Part shown: piece after piece, positions 60,701-64,000 of the stretch
How the letters are laid out: each line of letters begins with the position of its first letter
Numbering within the stretch: the first letter of the stretch is position 1
Assembly (NCBI RefSeq): GCF_019649055.1
Contig: NW_026570286.1
Span: forward strand, 434,001 to 498,000
Direction: 5' to 3'
DNA: 64,000 nucleotides
Source of the DNA: Paramacrobiotus metropolitanus
Taxonomy: Eukaryota; Tardigrada; Eutardigrada; Parachela; Macrobiotidae
Notes under the pieces: model-generated
Seen by the model: only the letters and a program-made list of their open reading frames with translations
What the model was told of the DNA's origin: nothing
Databases searched by the model: none
Program-made: the position numbers and the translations under genes

Positions 60701-63675
60701 CAAATTAAAAACCGTCTACTCGCTTCAGCTCATTTTCTCCATTTCTGCAAGCTCATACAAACAACAATACACGCTGGGAGAAAATTTCCCACACATGCGA
60801 TGAAAATTGCCGGCAAAACTCATAACAAGTCAACATGGTCGACTATGGCTCTGGTAAGATACGTACGCTAAAGCTAACAGACTCTACACTCACAGTGTAA
60901 AGAAACAGCCGAGTATTTTATCCAAACATACAATGCACATTATATAAACATTCATACGTTTATGATTAATGCAAGTGAATGATGTATTTTTAGCCGCGGT
61001 TATTCTCCGGTACGGATACGGCTGACCAGTGCGCTAGAATGCGTTGCTTATACACTTCAAAGGTCAGTGTAACGTTGTTCACAAAACCCATGGCAAAAGA
61101 ACCGGTTTTCCATAAATTATGATATGGAAACATGTACATACGCGTGAACTAAAATCACAAGAATATGCTCCGTGCACTTGTTTAATACTTGAAATATTCA
61201 CAACATGTACATCCTGAATTTTAATTCTTCAATGTATGTTATAAATTATTGTTTTTACAACTGAAAGTAAGTACATCATTGTAAGGAACTACGTTAGTAG
61301 TTGTTTCAGGAAACATGTCGCGGTCAACCGATTTATTATACTAGTTTACTCGGTGAAATTATCACAAAAATTGTATTATGGTAGTAAGACAAACTCCGGT
61401 GGTCATTCCTTTCTCCGGAATACCTCAAACTAAGCGAAAAATATTTTGTAACACAATTTCTTGGAAAGGATTTTCATACGATACATATTTATGTGCTTAC
61501 TGCTAAGTTCGACTGAGACGCCTGTTAACCGGGCCGGAAAGTCAGGTCCATTTTTCTACGATATTGTATAATGTACTCACGAGTCAATCGTAGATGATCG
61601 TAAGTTTAAATGCCCGCAATTCATAATCACCGGTAAATGTCTAATTTTTGAATGCAAAAATTTTTCCGCTACAGCAACGCAATCATGCCAAATCTGGCAT
61701 TCTTTTCCCCCACATATTTCACATTTTCGAACATTGACCACCTGCCGGAAAAGCGATACGACCAGCTACAGTGGCGCACCGTTTCAAGCGTGTCAAGATC
61801 AGGCTTTTAATACACCTGGCCCTGATATATATTTATTGCACACATAACAGTGCACATATACACCGACAGTCTGACACAGGCAGCCTCTTCTCAGCAAAAA
61901 TGCTGTTTGGAATGTCTGGGCAATCAAAAATCGGCAAAAACACGATGCGAAACCTGTTATTTTTCCCTTCACAAAACTAGTTTCCAGCCCGCACTCGACA
62001 TTCCGCTCACACCGTGCTGCTGTCAACGAAATGTTGTAAAATGAAAAAAAAAAGATTCCATTAATCGAAATCGCGGTGGACAACGCGTGGAGAATGTCGA
62101 AAATCATATTGTTCCGCAAATTGGGTCACTATGGTTAAATACGGCTTATACCTTTGAGGTGCCTGACAGATCGATAAATGAGTAGTGCATGCCGATCACT
62201 GTACACAACAATCTGACCATCGATTGCCCATGTCACCATGCGCCGCACGGTTTTCGCATTCCGGAAATAAACATCTAATCACTGGTGTTAAAAATTCAGT
62301 CACGGTTGGCGGTTATATAAAAGCACTCAAAAAATTCACCAAAATAGCATTTCTGCAGGCGCTGAAAAGCGAATGTTTGATAAAATATGGGTGCGGTAGC
62401 GGATGAAAACGCGCCTTTGTTAAGTCACTGCCGGTAAAAAACAGATGCAAAATGATTTCAGTTACAGCAATCGTACAGTATTTACAGCGCAGAATAACAT
62501 AAATGGACGCAATCACCTAATAATAATTAGAGCACATACAAAATATTGTGCGCTATCAATTACAGGCTGTATACGAAAATAAAAAATAAAACTAGCGAAA
62601 CCGAAGTAAGAAACGTATTGCGAATTCTAATTGCGGTTAAAACGTCCCGATTTTTGGCCACGGTGGCGGCTTACTGGGACAAAACCCCACCACTACAACA
62701 TTTAGTACCTCGTAATAGTAAGCAACTACTTGAGCAATGCTTTCAAGCGTGATTTCTTTTATTTCTAAAAAAATCTACGGTTTGCTCGCACAGCTGGTGA
62801 TAAAACAAAATAAAAGTAAATATCTCAACGAAAATTTAACTCTTTATTCACAATGCCGGTAACACAGAAATCAAAGCAATCAAATCTTTCTATGAGCTGT
62901 ACAGACACTGAGACACCACATCTTTTGCCTTACTGAATCCAGTAATAAGAAAATAGTCGCACACATATTCTATCCAAATTTTTACGATAATTTTTTTAAT
63001 AAGCTTACCAGTAGTCGAATACTGTCCCGTTAATCCCGTACGATATCGTCCCTTCTGACTATCCTTCTTCTTCCTGCTTTCCACCACATCCACCCGTTCA
63101 TCCCATTCAACGCGGGCTTTACCTTTTCCCTTCACCGCCTTCTTACTACCATTCACAACACCACTATCGACATCAACAACCGGCTCAACTGGTTGCCGCC
63201 GTGGCTGACTAACCGCCAGCCATCCGTCAGTGTCCTTGGCCGACTCAACAACACCGGCACTCAATGGACGCTGCTGCTCCACGCTGACCAGTGCCGTGCG
63301 GTGATTGGTTGTGCCGGCTGATGATGTTGGTTTAATGCGGCTCCAGCTGTCGATGGTTGGAGAGAGGGAGGCGGTGCGTACGTACGCCTGATCGTGATCC
63401 GCAGCGGGTTGAGAGCGTGAACGTGCCGCCGCTGCATTACCGCTGCCGGTAGATGGCGGCCGGTGCACGTGTGCTGTGGTCAGTGGAGCGGATGCTGCTG
63501 CTGCGGCGGCCGGTGGTGACGTGGTACGATGGAGGCGGTCGGGATAGAATACACGGTAGAGATCGGCATCCGGCACTAAGCGTACAGCTTCCGGTACGGT
63601 ATCGGGCACCGCGTTGTCAATGGGTGATTCACTGGTGAGTAGGTAAGCCGAGGGTGACTGTACAATCCCCGTATT
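51727..63675 (-). CDS. Very large disordered protein, three 3' exons (5' end outside window)
   Basis: No family recognised. Minus-strand exons 63009-63675 (667 nt), 56650-58149 (1500 nt) and 51727-54338 (2612 nt, stop TGA) share compatible phases (1 and 1) and a common composition, and give 1592 residues. The first exon opens at an acceptor (CAG then AAT), so earlier exons lie upstream. The sequence is rich in Ser, Arg, Pro, Tyr and Glu and poor in hydrophobic cores. Units recur: YKCSYPP/YKCTYPP, PEKTTEKRSESFSYK, EPFSYKTRESP. Conserved-looking islands are INWPERDIQRKLSESQEYL, SLQKLDLPDWYVNSPY and the C-terminal MYFDPITKTERRVINS with ETNDPVKIAQFNQDSSQWG. A scaffold or cytoskeletal adaptor regulated by phosphorylation is plausible, but this is inference. 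Joining over 2.3 and 4.9 kb introns rests on phase and composition; small exons in between may be missed. Confidence 0.7.
54339..56649. other. 2.3 kb intron of the large disordered gene
   Basis: Bounded by a minus-strand donor GTAAGT (56644-56649) and an acceptor at 54339. AT-rich, with no convincing exon or nested gene. Frames at 55125-55460 and 55414-55629 lack an ATG or family match. Confidence 0.5.
59733..59740 (+). promoter_or_regulatory. TATA box of the nested peptide gene
   Basis: TATATAAG about 70 bases upstream of the ATG at 59810, so a start site near 59765 and a short 5' UTR are likely. Confidence 0.55.
59810..60286 (+). CDS. Small secreted Cys-rich peptide, nested in an intron
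   Basis: Two exons, 59810-59872 and 60071-60286, give 92 residues. Exon 1 is exactly a 21-codon signal peptide (MGSYKIILTVAALVMTMTTF). The mature peptide of ~71 residues has ten Cys in the order C, CC, C, C, CC, C, C, C (CQLADYCC, WDCTKSFCDSCCRK, GVCSKK, GCLCS), enough for five disulfides in a knottin-like fold. It matches no peptide family I can name. Antimicrobial, toxin-like or hormone roles are all possible, and nothing here decides among them. A TATA box and an ATTAAA (60298-60303) frame the gene. It runs antisense to the host gene that contains it. Confidence 0.72.
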
Positions 63676-64000
63676 CTGCAAAGGTGCCACAGGGTAATTA
63701 ACCTGCCGTCCTGCACGCTATTCAATAATCAATCGCAATAATGTTCTGGCGCTCTACAACTTTCGTGCAACAGCAAAAGCCATGTTCCCATCAATTGAAT
63801 CTATGTGAACTCCAAAACATAAACCAGAGAAACTATTCCACGCTACTTTTACGAGAAAAACTCAGCAGTTCCTATACCGTATTCTTTGCATAACGTCGGG
63901 ATCGCAGTTTTGTCATCGTGTTTATCCTATAAACGGCGCATTTCAACAAATAAAAATCCGTATAATATTGTATCCTTTCGGAGAGACGCACAAATGTTAA
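63676..64000. other. Window edge, upstream intron of the large gene
   Basis: 325 bases beyond the acceptor of the 63009-63675 exon. No exon with a compatible donor was recognised; it is probably intron running off the window. Confidence 0.45.

Larger units (their letters stand above)
58150..63008. other. 4.9 kb intron of the large disordered gene
   Basis: Bounded by donor GTAAGC (63003-63008) and the acceptor at 58150. It contains the plus-strand Cys-rich peptide gene at 59.8-60.3 kb. The remainder (61.0-63.0 kb) shows no other gene I can support. Confidence 0.5.

Overview
This window is eukaryotic nuclear DNA from a compact invertebrate genome. Genes are split by mostly 50-400 bp GT-AG introns, protein-coding exons stand out in GC against AT-rich spacers, and there is no operon or Shine-Dalgarno logic. 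The protein set is animal: LMF, a peripherin-type tetraspanin, a class A GPCR, TAF11, DPP3 and a serine protease homolog. The compactness suggests a small-genome ecdysozoan, possibly a tardigrade; that placement is inference. All gene models were assembled by hand from splice sites and reading-frame continuity. For every multi-exon model that is complete in the window, the exon lengths sum to a whole number of codons.

Left third (1-21 kb) is conserved housekeeping. YARS2 (mitochondrial tyrosyl-tRNA synthetase, +) faces MRPL55 (-). DPH2 (diphthamide synthesis, -) and a lipase maturation factor (-) follow. TAF11 (+) is divergent from the LMF gene and convergent with an NADP isocitrate dehydrogenase (-) that carries both a transit peptide and an in-frame cytosolic start. 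A peripherin/ROM1-like tetraspanin (+) comes next.

Middle (21-47 kb) is richer in secreted and surface proteins. It holds a 524-aa secreted protein with ten clustered Cys and a low-complexity tail (-), and dipeptidyl peptidase 3 with an added signal peptide (+). The most unusual block is at 30.8-39.1 kb: four minus-strand tandem genes encode small secreted proteins built from one six-Cys domain. The domain recalls the C2-like N-terminal module of Notch ligands (MNNL); one gene carries two copies. Then come an intronless GPCR (+), an orphan secreted peptide (-) and a catalytically dead serine protease homolog (-).

Right part (47-64 kb): a 2.5 kb gene-poor spacer, then the mitochondrial ribosome recycling factor (+), then the 3' exons of a very large disordered protein (-) that continues past the window edge. 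A small Cys-rich secreted peptide gene (+) is nested antisense in its 4.9 kb intron.

Three genes (YARS2, MRPL55, MRRF) serve mitochondrial translation, but apart from the YARS2/MRPL55 pair they are not clustered. No rRNA, tRNA, CRISPR array or intact transposon was recognised.
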